Of a stretch of 64,000 nucleotides of DNA, positions 8,500 through 17,424 are shown one piece after another. The stretch is from Alphaproteobacteria bacterium (GTDB taxonomy: Bacteria > Pseudomonadota > Alphaproteobacteria > Sphingomonadales > Sphingomonadaceae): NCBI GenBank assembly GCA_030430365.1, contig JAUIFP010000003.1, forward strand, positions 29,711 to 93,710. Reading direction: 5' to 3'. A model generated the notes under the pieces. It did not search any database. It saw only the letters and a list, made by a program, of their open reading frames with translations, and was not told where the DNA came from. A program made the translations under genes and the position numbers. Positions within the stretch are counted from its first letter, which is position 1. The number at the start of each line of letters is the position of its first letter.

Positions 8500-9993
8500 A
8501 TGATTCGAATGGGACCTCACGGTGAAAGGGCCTCAGGCATTGCTAAGCGGCGCAAGGGTCAGGATGATTTGAACGGAGATCAGGAAGCTTTGGACCTCGC
8601 TGCAGACTGGGCTGACATCAGCCAGGGCCTGCGCAAGGACCTGGGACATCAACTGCATACCCAGTGGATCAAGCCGATTCAGCTGGGCACCTTCTGCAAG
8701 GAAACGGGAACGCTGGATCTGTTCCTGCCGACCGAGTTTTCGGCCAATTGGGTTGCGGACCGATTCGCGGACCGTTTGTCGCTCGCGTGGAAGATTGCGC
8801 GCAGCGAAGTACGGCATGTGCGCATTTCCGTGCACCCCGGCCGCCGGCAGATGCCCGAGGTCACGCTCGCCGGCAAAGACGGCTTCGGGCGGAGTGCCGC
8901 CAATGACGGGATCGATGCTGCCGGGCTGATGCATGCCGCAGGCACGATCGGGGATCAGGGATTCACCTCGTCGGTCGGGCTCGATCCTTCGCTCACATTT
9001 GCGGCCTTTGTCACCGGCACGACCAACGTGCTCGCCTTCAATGCGGCAGAGCGGATGTCCAAAACTGAGACACCGCAATTCTCCCCGCTCTATCTCAAGG
9101 CGGCTACCGGTCAGGGCAAGACGCATCTGCTGCATGCAATCGGCCATGCCTATCTCGCGGCCCATCCGCGTGCCCGGATCTTCTATTGCAGTGCGGAGCG
9201 CTTCATGGTCGAGTTCGTTCAGGCGCTGCGCCAGAACGAAATGATCGAATTCAAGGCGCGCCTCCGGGGCTTTGACCTGCTGCTGGTGGACGATATCCAG
9301 TTCATCATCGGCAAGGCGAGCGCTCAGGAAGAACTGCTCTACACGATCGACGCGCTGCTGGCCGAAGGCAAGCGCCTGGTCTTCGCTGCCGACCGCGCGC
9401 CTCAGGCGCTGGACGGTGTGGAGCAGCGCCTGCTCTCGCGTCTCTCGATGGGGCTGGTGGCCGATATCTCGCCTGCCGATATCGAGCTGCGGCGCTCGAT
9501 CCTGGAAAGCAAGCTGACCAAGTTTGCGCCGCTGGATGTTCCGGCCGATGTGATCGAATTCCTTGCCCGCACGATCAACCGCAATGTCCGCGAGCTGGTC
9601 GGCGGCCTCAACAAGCTGATCGCCTATGCGCAGCTGACGGGTCAGGAAGTTTCGCTCCAACTCGCCGAAGAGCAGTTGACCGATATTCTCTCGGCCAATC
9701 GCCGGCGGATTACGATCGACGAGATCCAGCGGACCGTCTGCCAGTTCTACCGCGTGGACCGCTCTGAAATGTCGTCCAAGCGGCGTGCCCGCGCCGTGGT
9801 TCGGCCGCGGCAAGTGGCGATGTATCTCGCAAAGGTGCTCACGCCCCGGTCCTATCCAGAGATCGGGCGCAAGTTCGGCGGTCGCGATCATTCCACCGTG
9901 ATCCATGCCGTGCGCCTGATAGAGGACCTGCGCAAACGCGATGCGGATATGGATGGCGATGTGCGCAGCCTGTTGAGACAGCTGGAAAGCTGA
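8500..9993 (+). CDS. dnaA: DnaA, chromosomal replication initiator
   Basis: A 497-residue AAA+ protein that binds DnaA boxes and opens the origin. Domain I (about residues 33-105) is LRKDLGHQLHTQWIKPIQ onwards. The AAA+ core has P-loop AATGQGKT (201-208), Walker B LLLVDDIQ (260-267) and sensor/arginine-finger segments. Domain IV has the signature GGRDHSTVIHA (460-470) that contacts DNA. The P-loop's first glycine is Ala. The start is uncertain: ATG 8500, ATG 8509, or a later codon near the TTG before NGDQEALDLA, since the first 30 residues look unlike the family. The gene stands alone; a long leader precedes it. Confidence 0.95.
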   Translation: MIRMGPHGERASGIAKRRKGQDDLNGDQEALDLAADWADISQGLRKDLGHQLHTQWIKPIQLGTFCKETGTLDLFLPTEFSANWVADRFADRLSLAWKIARSEVRHVRISVHPGRRQMPEVTLAGKDGFGRSAANDGIDAAGLMHAAGTIGDQGFTSSVGLDPSLTFAAFVTGTTNVLAFNAAERMSKTETPQFSPLYLKAATGQGKTHLLHAIGHAYLAAHPRARIFYCSAERFMVEFVQALRQNEMIEFKARLRGFDLLLVDDIQFIIGKASAQEELLYTIDALLAEGKRLVFAADRAPQALDGVEQRLLSRLSMGLVADISPADIELRRSILESKLTKFAPLDVPADVIEFLARTINRNVRELVGGLNKLIAYAQLTGQEVSLQLAEEQLTDILSANRRRITIDEIQRTVCQFYRVDRSEMSSKRRARAVVRPRQVAMYLAKVLTPRSYPEIGRKFGGRDHSTVIHAVRLIEDLRKRDADMDGDVRSLLRQLES

Positions 9994-10101
9994 AATCGGT
10001 GACTGGCGGCGTACACAGTTTGTCCGCTGCCAGTCCTCCAATTCCCAACAGCTTGTCCTCAGGGCTTTCCACAGGCTTGTCCCTGCACTAAGCCGCTGGC
10101 C

Positions 10102-10536
10102 ATGAGTCCCGTATCCGGCCACGACCGCCCCGTTTCGCTCCCGCAGACCTATCTGGAAGCGGCCAAGCGCGGTGGTTTGCATGCCAAATGCCCGCGCTGC
10201 GGAGAGGCGAAGCTTTTCCACAAATGGCTCAAGCCTGTGGATGAATGCCCGGCTTGCCATCAGGACTGGTCGCTGCAGCGGGCGGACGACTTTCCGCCCT
10301 ATGTTGCGATCTTCGTCACCGGGCATCTGATGGCACCGCTGCTGATCTTGCTGGCGCTCGATTATAAGCTTTCGGCCGGCGCCCTGTTTGCGATCCTGAT
10401 CCCCCTGGCGGTGGCGACGATGCTGGGCATATTGCAGCCGGCCAAGGGGGCGATCATTGCCGCGCAGTGGTGGTTCGGATTGAACGGCTTTGCGAAGGAG
10501 CGGCCGCTGCCGGCAGACGGCGCCGATTCCCCGTGA
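10102..10536 (+). CDS. DUF983 family membrane protein
   Basis: 144 residues. The N-terminal half has two Cys pairs (CPRCGEAKLF and CPACHQDW) that look like a zinc ribbon; two hydrophobic segments follow (VAIFVTGHLMAPLLILLAL and LFAILIPLAVATMLGIL). This is the DUF983 layout, common in alphaproteobacteria and sometimes near cytochrome oxidase genes. No function is established. The following ThiF-like gene starts 10 bases after the stop, so the two are likely co-transcribed. Confidence 0.8.
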   Translation: MSPVSGHDRPVSLPQTYLEAAKRGGLHAKCPRCGEAKLFHKWLKPVDECPACHQDWSLQRADDFPPYVAIFVTGHLMAPLLILLALDYKLSAGALFAILIPLAVATMLGILQPAKGAIIAAQWWFGLNGFAKERPLPADGADSP

Positions 10537-10546
10537 AGATTTCCGC

Positions 10547-11323
10547 ATGAGTCTGGATGATAAGCGCCTGGACCGCTTCGCGCGGCATATCGTTCTGCCC
10601 GAGATCGGCGGGGCGGGGCAGCATGCTTTGGCTCAGGCGCATGTCGTGCTGGTTGGGCTCGGCGGAATCGGATCGCCGGCACTCCAATATCTGGCAGCGG
10701 CCGGGATCGGAAAGCTGACATTGATCGACGATGACCGGGTGGAGGCGTCCAACCTTCAGCGCCAGACGATCTATTCCGAACGGGACATAGGCCATGGCAA
10801 GACCGTGGCGGCCAAGCGCTGGACCTGCAATTTCGACAGCAAGCTGGATATCCATCAGATCGACCGGAGAGTGACGGTTGAAAATGCTGCGGCCTGCATC
10901 GCAGGCGCGACGCTGGTGCTCGATGGCTGCGACAATTTCGCGACCCGGCTGGCGGTATCCGATGCCTGCGTGGCAAGTGCGATTCCGCTGGTGAGCGGGG
11001 CTGTCGGGCGCTTTCAGGGGCAAGTGGCGAATTTCGCGGGGCATCTGCCGGGGCAGAGCTGCTATCGCTGCTATGTCGGCGATGCTTTCGACGCGGATGA
11101 CTGCGATACGTGTGCGGAAGACGGGATGCTGGGCGCGATGGCCGGTTGGGCTGGCAGCTTCGCGGCGATGCAGGCGATCCGGGTCGTGCTGCAAGGCGTC
11201 AGCACTTTCGGCGATCCCGGCTGGGGGAAGCTGCATATATTGGATGGGATGAAGCCGGGGATGCGGACCATCACGATAGCCAAGGATCCGGCCTGCAAGG
11301 CCTGCGGGACCAGCGAAAGCTAA
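10547..11323 (+). CDS. ThiF/MoeB/HesA-family adenylyltransferase
   Basis: 258 residues of an E1-like fold. The nucleotide-binding loop is VVLVGLGGIGSPALQYLAAAGIG; then IDDDRVEASNLQRQ with the Asp and Arg that contact ATP. Zinc-binding Cys pairs are seen as CYRCYVGD plus CDTC, and CKAC at the end. Such enzymes adenylate the C-terminal Gly of ThiS or MoaD for sulfur transfer in thiamin or molybdopterin synthesis. No rhodanese domain is present and no thi or moa gene is near, so the partner is unclear. The start is the ATG at 10547 after AAGA; a longer frame from 10490 overlaps the DUF983 gene. Confidence 0.85.
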   Translation: MSLDDKRLDRFARHIVLPEIGGAGQHALAQAHVVLVGLGGIGSPALQYLAAAGIGKLTLIDDDRVEASNLQRQTIYSERDIGHGKTVAAKRWTCNFDSKLDIHQIDRRVTVENAAACIAGATLVLDGCDNFATRLAVSDACVASAIPLVSGAVGRFQGQVANFAGHLPGQSCYRCYVGDAFDADDCDTCAEDGMLGAMAGWAGSFAAMQAIRVVLQGVSTFGDPGWGKLHILDGMKPGMRTITIAKDPACKACGTSES

Positions 11324-11357
11324 CGGCCCCCGGCAAGATCTGTCTCAAGGAAGTGCG

Positions 11358-11379
11358 TGGTGGGCGCGGCAAGGATTGA
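11358..11379. repeat. Left copy of 22-bp direct repeat, tRNA 3'-end-like attachment remnant
   Basis: 22 bases identical to 27890-27911 and in the same orientation. Read on the minus strand it gives TTCAATCCTTGCC followed by GCGCCCACCA, i.e. the T-loop, T-stem, acceptor strand and CCA of a tRNA. No tRNA body adjoins it. This is the type of site used by tyrosine integrases, so it is read as an attL/attR remnant. Confidence 0.75.
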
Positions 11380-11403
11380 GTTTGCTCGACCCGGTCGCCG
11401 AAA

Positions 11404-11466
11404 TGAAGCTGGCGTAAGCGGTTGAAGCCATCCCCAGCACTGATTACCCGAAACAAGGGTTGTTAG
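11404..11466 (+). pseudogene. Decayed tyrosine-integrase fragment
   Basis: About 62 bases align without gaps to bases 28357-28419 inside the intact integrase gene (for 11416-11466, 41 of 51 positions match by eye). In the same frame the relic reads stop-SWRKRL-x3-PALITRNKG-x-stop against SWRKRLEETPALLTRNKG in the intact protein. It lies 25 bases after the 22-bp repeat, where the intact copy has about 450 bases, so most of the gene is deleted. It marks an old integration event at this junction. Confidence 0.75.
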
Positions 11467-11477
11467 CGGTTATCTCG

Positions 11478-11939
11478 TCAGTCCTTGTCGAGCCCCATTG
11501 CCGCCCGCGTCGCATCGTCGAACGGAGCATAGAGTTCGAACACTTCAAGCTCTGGGTCGAAGTGATCCCAGCTCACAGCTTCCTTGGCGTAGATCACGTT
11601 CTGCGGTGTGACTGCTGATGGATTGTCCAGCGAACCGGCCTGAATCATGACGACATTGCCTGGCATGCTACCGGAAGTGTACAGCCGCCCGCCGCACTTC
11701 CCGCAAAAATGCCGCGAGACCCAGCCGCCGCTATCTCCTTCGCTGGTATAGATTTTCGGTTCGCCATCGACCTTAAGCTGGGATCGGTCGACGCCGACAA
11801 TCGTCGTATGGCCGGTCCCGGTTGCCAATTGGCAATCGCGGCAACAGCATTGCGTTTCAAACAGGCTGGGGCCGGTCAAGCGGTAGCGAATATCGCCGCA
11901 TAGGCAACCGCCCTCATAAATCTGACCTTCCTTGAGCAT
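11478..11939 (-). CDS. GFA/CENP-V domain zinc protein
   Basis: 153 residues with the Cys layout of the GFA fold: CLCG at 12-15, CCCRDC at 31-36 and CGKC at 79-82, which bind two zinc ions. The fold was named after a glutathione-dependent formaldehyde-activating enzyme, though many members have no proven activity. Its place right after a LigM/DesA-like demethylase, in an island that also carries an oxygenase able to release formaldehyde from methoxy groups, makes a C1-detoxifying role possible but unproven. The spacing to the upstream demethylase gene (29 bases, same strand) suggests an operon. Confidence 0.8.
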   Translation of the reverse strand: MLKEGQIYEGGCLCGDIRYRLTGPSLFETQCCCRDCQLATGTGHTTIVGVDRSQLKVDGEPKIYTSEGDSGGWVSRHFCGKCGGRLYTSGSMPGNVVMIQAGSLDNPSAVTPQNVIYAKEAVSWDHFDPELEVFELYAPFDDATRAAMGLDKD

Positions 11940-11968
11940 ATCTCGCTCCTCTAATCAGGCGTGCGCGC

Positions 11969-13342
11969 TCAGGATCCGGGGCGGTATCCTTTTTGCGCGA
12001 CCTTGGAGAAGGGCCAACCGCTGACAGTTGCCCGCAGGGTCATTTGCTTGTGCGGCTCTACCGTTGGCCGCTTCGATCCACCGTCGGGCTCACCCCAGAC
12101 GATTGCCAGCTCGGATCCTTCGGCGGCTACGCTTTCATCGACGACCGCCAGCGAAACCCATGCGCCATCGGGATCGATGAACGAAGTGTAGGTGGATACG
12201 CCGACCTGTTTGTCCGTTCCGTCGAGCACGGTGTCGTAGGGATAGGCAGCGTAGTGCGCGGTCGGCACTTCCATCGCCTTGCCATTCGCTCCTTTGGTCA
12301 TCTGGCTCGCATAGACGGCAGTTGCATCATCCGCGTTGATCACCAGCGATACCTTCTTGCGGTGCTTGTCCTCCTGCCGCTTTTCAAGAGCTTCGCGGCC
12401 GATGAAATCATGGTCAAAGCGGATTAGGCGACCGTAATCGATCTCCCATGGCGTGAAGTAATAGTCCTCGATGTCATCCGAGACGAAGCTGCCGCCCAGC
12501 GCCGCTATTCCGTCGAAACTGGATGCCGGCAGCCACTCCCGAAACGCACGGGTTTCGTTATCGGAATAGATCGCGGGCAGCGGGCATGGCAGCCAGCCGG
12601 AATCCACAGCCGCGCTGGAATAAGCGCGGGCGCCGACCTGCTGCAGGTTGAACTCCTTGCCGGCCTCCAAAATCACCTGTTTGACCTCGTCGTAGTGTTC
12701 GACGGGTCCCCAGAACTCGAGGCCGGGTGCCCCGCCCATGCCGTGGCGGAGCGAGCGGTATTCGGTGCCGTTCACTGTCAGGTGCCCCATTTGGAAGAAG
12801 CGGGGCTGATCGATCGGTCCGCCATTGAGTTTTTCCAGCAGAGCCCACGCATCTGGACCCTGCAATTCGAAACGGAAGGTCTTTCGCGGCTTCGTGTTTT
12901 GTAGCGTGCGCTCGTCACGGTCACAGGTGACATCGTATTTGCCGAGAGAAGCATGGTATTCGACCCAATTGGCAACAGTCGGGCGGCCGACGATGTTGAC
13001 CAGGTTTTCGCTCAGGCCGAAAATGATCATGTCGCCAATCAGATAGCCGTTGGGCGCACAGGCGATGAATTGCTTGGCCTTGCCGTCGCCGAAATTCTTG
13101 AAGGTGTTGACTGCCAGGCTCGAAACGAACTCCATGACGTCCGGGCCTTCGACATAAAGGTCGGTCATGTGGAACGACTGATCCATAAGCGCCACGCATT
13201 CGCGCCACGCGCGCTGCTCGTTGCGCCAGTTGGAAAACTCCGCCGGGATCGGGAACTGGTAGGGGCCGGTCTGCGAATTACGCATCATCGTAAGCGCATC
13301 GCCGAAGCGGTCGATCCGACTTTGCAGCGAAGAATTGGTCAT
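11969..13342 (-). CDS. LigM/DesA-like tetrahydrofolate-dependent aromatic O-demethylase
   Basis: 457 residues of the GcvT (aminomethyltransferase) superfamily. The N-terminal part has the folate-binding layout (WRECVALMDQSFHMTDLYVEGPDVMEFVSSL, about residues 46-76; then YLIGDMIIFGL), and a C-terminal barrel contains the YTSFIDPDGAWVSLAVV segment. Size and pattern resemble Sphingobium SYK-6 LigM and DesA, which move the methyl of vanillate, 3-O-methylgallate or syringate to tetrahydrofolate in the cytoplasm. A generic GcvT is less likely because no gcvH or gcvP is near. The gene is divergent from a TonB receptor; the 270-base spacer must hold both promoters. Exact substrate is unknown. Confidence 0.8.
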   Translation of the reverse strand: MTNSSLQSRIDRFGDALTMMRNSQTGPYQFPIPAEFSNWRNEQRAWRECVALMDQSFHMTDLYVEGPDVMEFVSSLAVNTFKNFGDGKAKQFIACAPNGYLIGDMIIFGLSENLVNIVGRPTVANWVEYHASLGKYDVTCDRDERTLQNTKPRKTFRFELQGPDAWALLEKLNGGPIDQPRFFQMGHLTVNGTEYRSLRHGMGGAPGLEFWGPVEHYDEVKQVILEAGKEFNLQQVGARAYSSAAVDSGWLPCPLPAIYSDNETRAFREWLPASSFDGIAALGGSFVSDDIEDYYFTPWEIDYGRLIRFDHDFIGREALEKRQEDKHRKKVSLVINADDATAVYASQMTKGANGKAMEVPTAHYAAYPYDTVLDGTDKQVGVSTYTSFIDPDGAWVSLAVVDESVAAEGSELAIVWGEPDGGSKRPTVEPHKQMTLRATVSGWPFSKVAQKGYRPGS

Positions 13343-13612
13343 TTGCTCTCTCCCAAGGAACTGTTGCCCGCAGTTGTGAAGGCACTTTTTTCGATTCTCT
13401 TGGGCAAGGGCGACCTCGAATGGTCGTAATGCGACATCAAGGCAGCGCTGCGCGCCAAATTTCGAGGAAAAGTCCCGTAAATTGCGAAAAAGGCAGGTCG
13501 CATTTTGACCACTATGTGTCGCGCCTGCCCAAGACCGGCGTTGTCAGCTGGGCGTACTCTCTCACCATAAATCAGGCAAAAATTGCCGATTTCCTATTTG
13601 GGAGAGGGAAAC

Positions 13613-15925
13613 ATGAAGAATTGCTGGAAGCTAGCAGGCATTTCATGCGCCGCATTGGCCGCAGGGCTAAGTCCCACTGGCGCGTTCGCGCAGGATGATG
13701 CCAACGCAGTCCGCGATGAAAACATCATCATTGTGACTGCCCAGTTTCGCGAACAAGATATCCAAGATACGCCAATCGCAATTTCGGCCATGAGTTCGGA
13801 AATGCTGCAGGATAAGGGCGTCGGCGACATCGCCGGTGCCGCAAACCTTGCCCCCAACGTCCAGCTTTCAAGCGGCGCGGGTAATTTTGGCGGAATGGCT
13901 GCGATTTTCATTCGCGGTGTTGGCCAGTCTGACCCTCATTTCGCAGTCGAACCGGGCGTCGGGATGTACATCGATGACGTCTACTACGGTGTGCTGACGG
14001 GTTCGATCTTCGAACTTATGGATGTGGATCGGGTCGAAGTTCTTCGCGGGCCGCAAGGCACTTTGTCCGGCAAGAACTCAATCGGTGGCTCGGTGAAGCT
14101 GTTTTCGACACGCCCAGGCCCCGATGCCGATGCTTTCCTCGAGGTCGGCTATGGCTCGCGCAACACGATGCTCGGCCGCGCGGCGACCAATGTAACACTG
14201 ACCGACAATCTCTACGCCCGCGTGTCGGTCGGAGCCAAGCGCAGCGACGGCTATGTGGATCGTCTCGACTATGGCTGCGTTTCAGGCGATTTCAGCAATG
14301 GGATTGGCCGAACCGAAATCGACTGCAAAATTGGCGAACAGGGCGGACAGAACGTGCTTGGCGGCCGGGTCGCGCTGCTGTGGGAACCAGCGCCATCGGT
14401 TGAGAATACGATCATTGCAGACGTAACACGTGACCGCTCTCAAAATCCCGCGACGCGTTTGTTGACGTCCAATCCGCTGTGGACCGGCGGCCGGGATTAC
14501 ATGACCGATCCTGAGAGTTATACAAACTACGAAGATTATATCAGCCGTCCGACTGGCGGCAGTTCGGCCGGCAATCTCTATTCGCTTTCCGACGTGACGC
14601 CGGTGGACAGCTGGGGAATCTCGAACAATCTCGTGATTGATCTATCGGATGCAATCACGCTCACCTCGATTACGGCTTTCCGGGCATCGGACACGACTTT
14701 CAACTCGACGCTGGAATCCTCGCCGGCCTCGATCCTGGATCAGGCCTGGAACCTCGAGCACGAGCAGTTCACCCAGGAATTGCGCATCAGCGGCATTGTC
14801 GGCGACATTCTCGACTGGACGATTGGCGGCTATTACTACGACGCAAGCGGGACATCGGGCGGACGGGTTACATTGTCTGGCGGCCTCGCAGAAGGCGGCG
14901 GCGGCCTCGATCTCGATATTTTGTTCCGCGATCCGGTCGAGACTACTTCGAAGTCGGCCTTCGTGCACACAGTCTGGCATCCGGCAGAGGGCCTCAACCT
15001 AACCGGGGCAGTGCGCTATACCGACGATCGAAAGTCCTTCACTTTCAACCGCTACGATCTGGATGGTTCGCCGCATCCCACGCTGGGTTCGCTGACCGAT
15101 TTCACCGGTGTCTATGAAGGGGATCGTTTCGACTACCGGTTTGCCGTCGACTATGAGTGGGTGCCGGAACTCATGACGTACGCCCAGGTCGCCACGGGTT
15201 ACAAGGGTGGCGGCGTGAACCCCCGACCATTCATCGATACGCAGGTCGTACCCTATGACCCCGAAGAACTGATCTCCTACGAAGCCGGTTTCAAGAGCCG
15301 CTTTGCAGATGGCAGGATCACCTTGAACGGTGCATTCTTCTACTCGGAATACACGAACTTCCAGGCCACCCTTCTGCGCTGCGATGACATTTCTCCTTTT
15401 CCAGGATTTCCGTGTACTCAATCGACCAATGTTGGTGACGCGGAGATAAAAGGGGCAGAGCTCGAACTCTTTGCCGAACCAGTCGATGGCCTGACCTTTG
15501 ATGGCTCGCTGGGCTATCTCGATTTCGAGTATACCGCCGTCGATCCGGCGACCGGAATTACGCTCGACATGACAAACGTCTACACGCCGGAATGGACCGC
15601 GGCTGGCGGTGTGCAATACGAATTGGGACTGCCCGGTACTGGCACTTTGACACCGCGGTTAGACGTTTCTTATCGCTCGAGCGTCGAAGGCGATGCCGTT
15701 AATCTACCCATCAGTTCGCTACCCGGGCGAGCGGTTCTCGGCGCAAGCATGAAGTGGGAGAGCGAGGACCGGGATTGGCAGGCCCAGCTTTCGGTCAGCA
15801 ACCTGACGGACAAATATTATCTCAATTCCACCGGTGTCCGTCCCAACGCACCATATTTTACAGCCGTTGGTGTGGTGGCGCCTCCCCGCACCGTGATGTT
15901 TACTGTTCGCCGCAAATTCGATTGA
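13613..15925 (+). CDS. TonB-dependent outer-membrane receptor (module 1)
   Basis: 770 residues. A signal peptide (KLAGISCAALAAGLSPTGAFAQ) leads to a plug domain beginning IIIVTAQFREQDIQDTPIAISAMSSEML and containing VEVLRGPQGTLSGKNSIGGSVKL, then a 22-strand-type barrel ending in VMFTVRRKFD with a terminal aromatic residue. The ATG at 13613 follows GGGAGAGGG by 4 bases, better than the frame start at 13583. The plug style is that of sphingomonad receptors for aromatic or terpenoid compounds rather than siderophores. Its neighbours (demethylase, AAHS transporter) suggest a methoxylated aromatic or conjugate as substrate. The MFS gene follows after 59 bases. Confidence 0.9.
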   Translation: MKNCWKLAGISCAALAAGLSPTGAFAQDDANAVRDENIIIVTAQFREQDIQDTPIAISAMSSEMLQDKGVGDIAGAANLAPNVQLSSGAGNFGGMAAIFIRGVGQSDPHFAVEPGVGMYIDDVYYGVLTGSIFELMDVDRVEVLRGPQGTLSGKNSIGGSVKLFSTRPGPDADAFLEVGYGSRNTMLGRAATNVTLTDNLYARVSVGAKRSDGYVDRLDYGCVSGDFSNGIGRTEIDCKIGEQGGQNVLGGRVALLWEPAPSVENTIIADVTRDRSQNPATRLLTSNPLWTGGRDYMTDPESYTNYEDYISRPTGGSSAGNLYSLSDVTPVDSWGISNNLVIDLSDAITLTSITAFRASDTTFNSTLESSPASILDQAWNLEHEQFTQELRISGIVGDILDWTIGGYYYDASGTSGGRVTLSGGLAEGGGGLDLDILFRDPVETTSKSAFVHTVWHPAEGLNLTGAVRYTDDRKSFTFNRYDLDGSPHPTLGSLTDFTGVYEGDRFDYRFAVDYEWVPELMTYAQVATGYKGGGVNPRPFIDTQVVPYDPEELISYEAGFKSRFADGRITLNGAFFYSEYTNFQATLLRCDDISPFPGFPCTQSTNVGDAEIKGAELELFAEPVDGLTFDGSLGYLDFEYTAVDPATGITLDMTNVYTPEWTAAGGVQYELGLPGTGTLTPRLDVSYRSSVEGDAVNLPISSLPGRAVLGASMKWESEDRDWQAQLSVSNLTDKYYLNSTGVRPNAPYFTAVGVVAPPRTVMFTVRRKFD

Positions 15926-15984
15926 GCCAATCAGCATGACTATTGCGCAATATCCATTCGACCGTCTGGTCCGGGAGGCATGAG

Positions 15985-17355
15985 TTGAGCAGTGCAGCCC
16001 AGCGCATGACCTTCGGTGACTTGCTGCAGGCCCGGCGCATCAAGGCGGCTCAGGTCTCTCTTGTCGGTCTGCTTCTGCTGGTGCTGGTCATCGATGGCAT
16101 CGATATCCAACTGCTGTCGCTGGTCGCGCCGGTAATTCTGGAGGATTGGTCAGTTGGCCGGGCGGAATTCGGCCCGGCCATGGCTGGAGCCCTGATTGGA
16201 ATGTCGTTCGGTTCGCTGGTGGGCGGTGCGCTTGGCGATCGTTTCGGCCGCCGGCGGTTGCTCATCGGATCCGTCATCGGATTTGGCCTTGCCACCATGT
16301 TGGCCGGAATGACCAACAACATAGCGGAGATGGCCGTACTCAGGATCGTTAGCGGCTTCGGCTTTGGGGCTGCTGCTCCGAATGCAGTCGCGTTGGCGAA
16401 CGATTGGTTGCCGGAACGTGCGCGGGCTAAAGTCACTAGCCTGCTCTCCGTGGGGACACCGGCAGGCGGAATGATCGGTGCATCACTGGTTCTCGCGGTC
16501 TTACCGATCTGGGGCTGGCGCGGAACGTTCTATGCCTGCGGGGTCCTGACTTTGTTTGTCGCGCTGGCAATCATTGCGTTGGTACACGAATCACCGTCCT
16601 ATCTCGCCGCGAAGGGGCAAGAAGAGGCAGCAAAGCGCAATGCAGGCAAAGTGCTCGGGACTGTTGAAGCAGAAGGTCTCGAGTTCGAGAGGCCCGGTCC
16701 GGAAGCCGAAAAGGGGGGCTCCAACTTCCTTGCCCGCCGCTATTTGCGATTGAACCTTGGCGCCGGGCTGGCGTTTTTTGCCATCGCATTCGTATCTTAT
16801 GCGCTGGTCGGCTGGACGGCCATCATGCTGACTTCGCTAGGCTTTTCGATGGCTCAAGCGCTGGTGTCACTATTTGCCTTCAACCTCGCCGCGGTCGGTG
16901 CGGCCATTGCGACAGGCTTCGTCATCAGCGCCATTGGCTCGCGCGCCGCTCTAGCAGGCAGTTCAATGCTGCTCGCACTGATACTGGTCGGCCTGGTTCT
17001 CATACTCAACGTCCTTGGCAGCGGAGCCAGCCAGGACTCGGTATGGGCGGTCCATCTGTTGATCGGTTGCGCCGGAGGATTTGCCGGGGCGGCAATGGCA
17101 TCGATCTATTCGATGATGGCTGCGGGCTACGACGTTGAATGCCGATCAGGCGGTCTCGGCTTCGGCATGACCCTCGGCAGAGCCGGCGGGATCGGCGCCT
17201 CGCTGATTGGTGGTGTTCTTCTCGAACTCGGACAGAGCGAGGCGTGGCCGTTTCTATCCGTCCTCGCAATAGCGGCCGCAGTCGGGTTCGGCTGCGCTTT
17301 CATTTCCGATCGGCACGTCAGACCGTCAGGCCCGATTGCGGAGGCTGCATCATGA
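15985..17355 (+). CDS. MFS transporter, aromatic acid:H+ symporter (AAHS) type
   Basis: About 456 residues with twelve predicted membrane helices. The signature D-G-x-D appears in helix 1 (VLVIDGIDIQLLSLVAPVI), as in PcaK-like transporters, followed by GALGDRFGRRRLLIG in the 2-3 loop. A TTG start at 15985 is preferred: GGGAGG lies 6 bases upstream, and a 15-codon reading frame (15936-15983) stops one base before it, which could couple translation. The family imports benzoate-type acids with protons across the inner membrane. It probably takes over the ligand brought in by the TonB receptor upstream. Confidence 0.82.
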   Translation: MSSAAQRMTFGDLLQARRIKAAQVSLVGLLLLVLVIDGIDIQLLSLVAPVILEDWSVGRAEFGPAMAGALIGMSFGSLVGGALGDRFGRRRLLIGSVIGFGLATMLAGMTNNIAEMAVLRIVSGFGFGAAAPNAVALANDWLPERARAKVTSLLSVGTPAGGMIGASLVLAVLPIWGWRGTFYACGVLTLFVALAIIALVHESPSYLAAKGQEEAAKRNAGKVLGTVEAEGLEFERPGPEAEKGGSNFLARRYLRLNLGAGLAFFAIAFVSYALVGWTAIMLTSLGFSMAQALVSLFAFNLAAVGAAIATGFVISAIGSRAALAGSSMLLALILVGLVLILNVLGSGASQDSVWAVHLLIGCAGGFAGAAMASIYSMMAAGYDVECRSGGLGFGMTLGRAGGIGASLIGGVLLELGQSEAWPFLSVLAIAAAVGFGCAFISDRHVRPSGPIAEAAS

Positions 17356-17424
17356 TGAAGATCGCCGACATTTGTAAGCTAATCCGCTTCTGCGCTAACA
17401 TGACTACCAAACAGGAGAAGCCTG

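Noticed and set aside
10060..10221. DnaA-box-like strings (TTTCCACA, TTTTCCACA) after dnaA
   Set aside because: Only two, one inside the DUF983 gene, no cluster and no AT-rich unwinding region; not enough for an origin.
8533..10548. 671-codon open frame on the minus strand
   Set aside because: It is exactly antisense to dnaA and the DUF983 gene; the protein is rich in Arg, His and Gln with no domain. High-GC shadow frame.
11358..11435. Complete tRNA gene at the left 22-bp repeat
   Set aside because: Only the 3' third fits; no D arm or anticodon arm can be folded from the adjoining bases.
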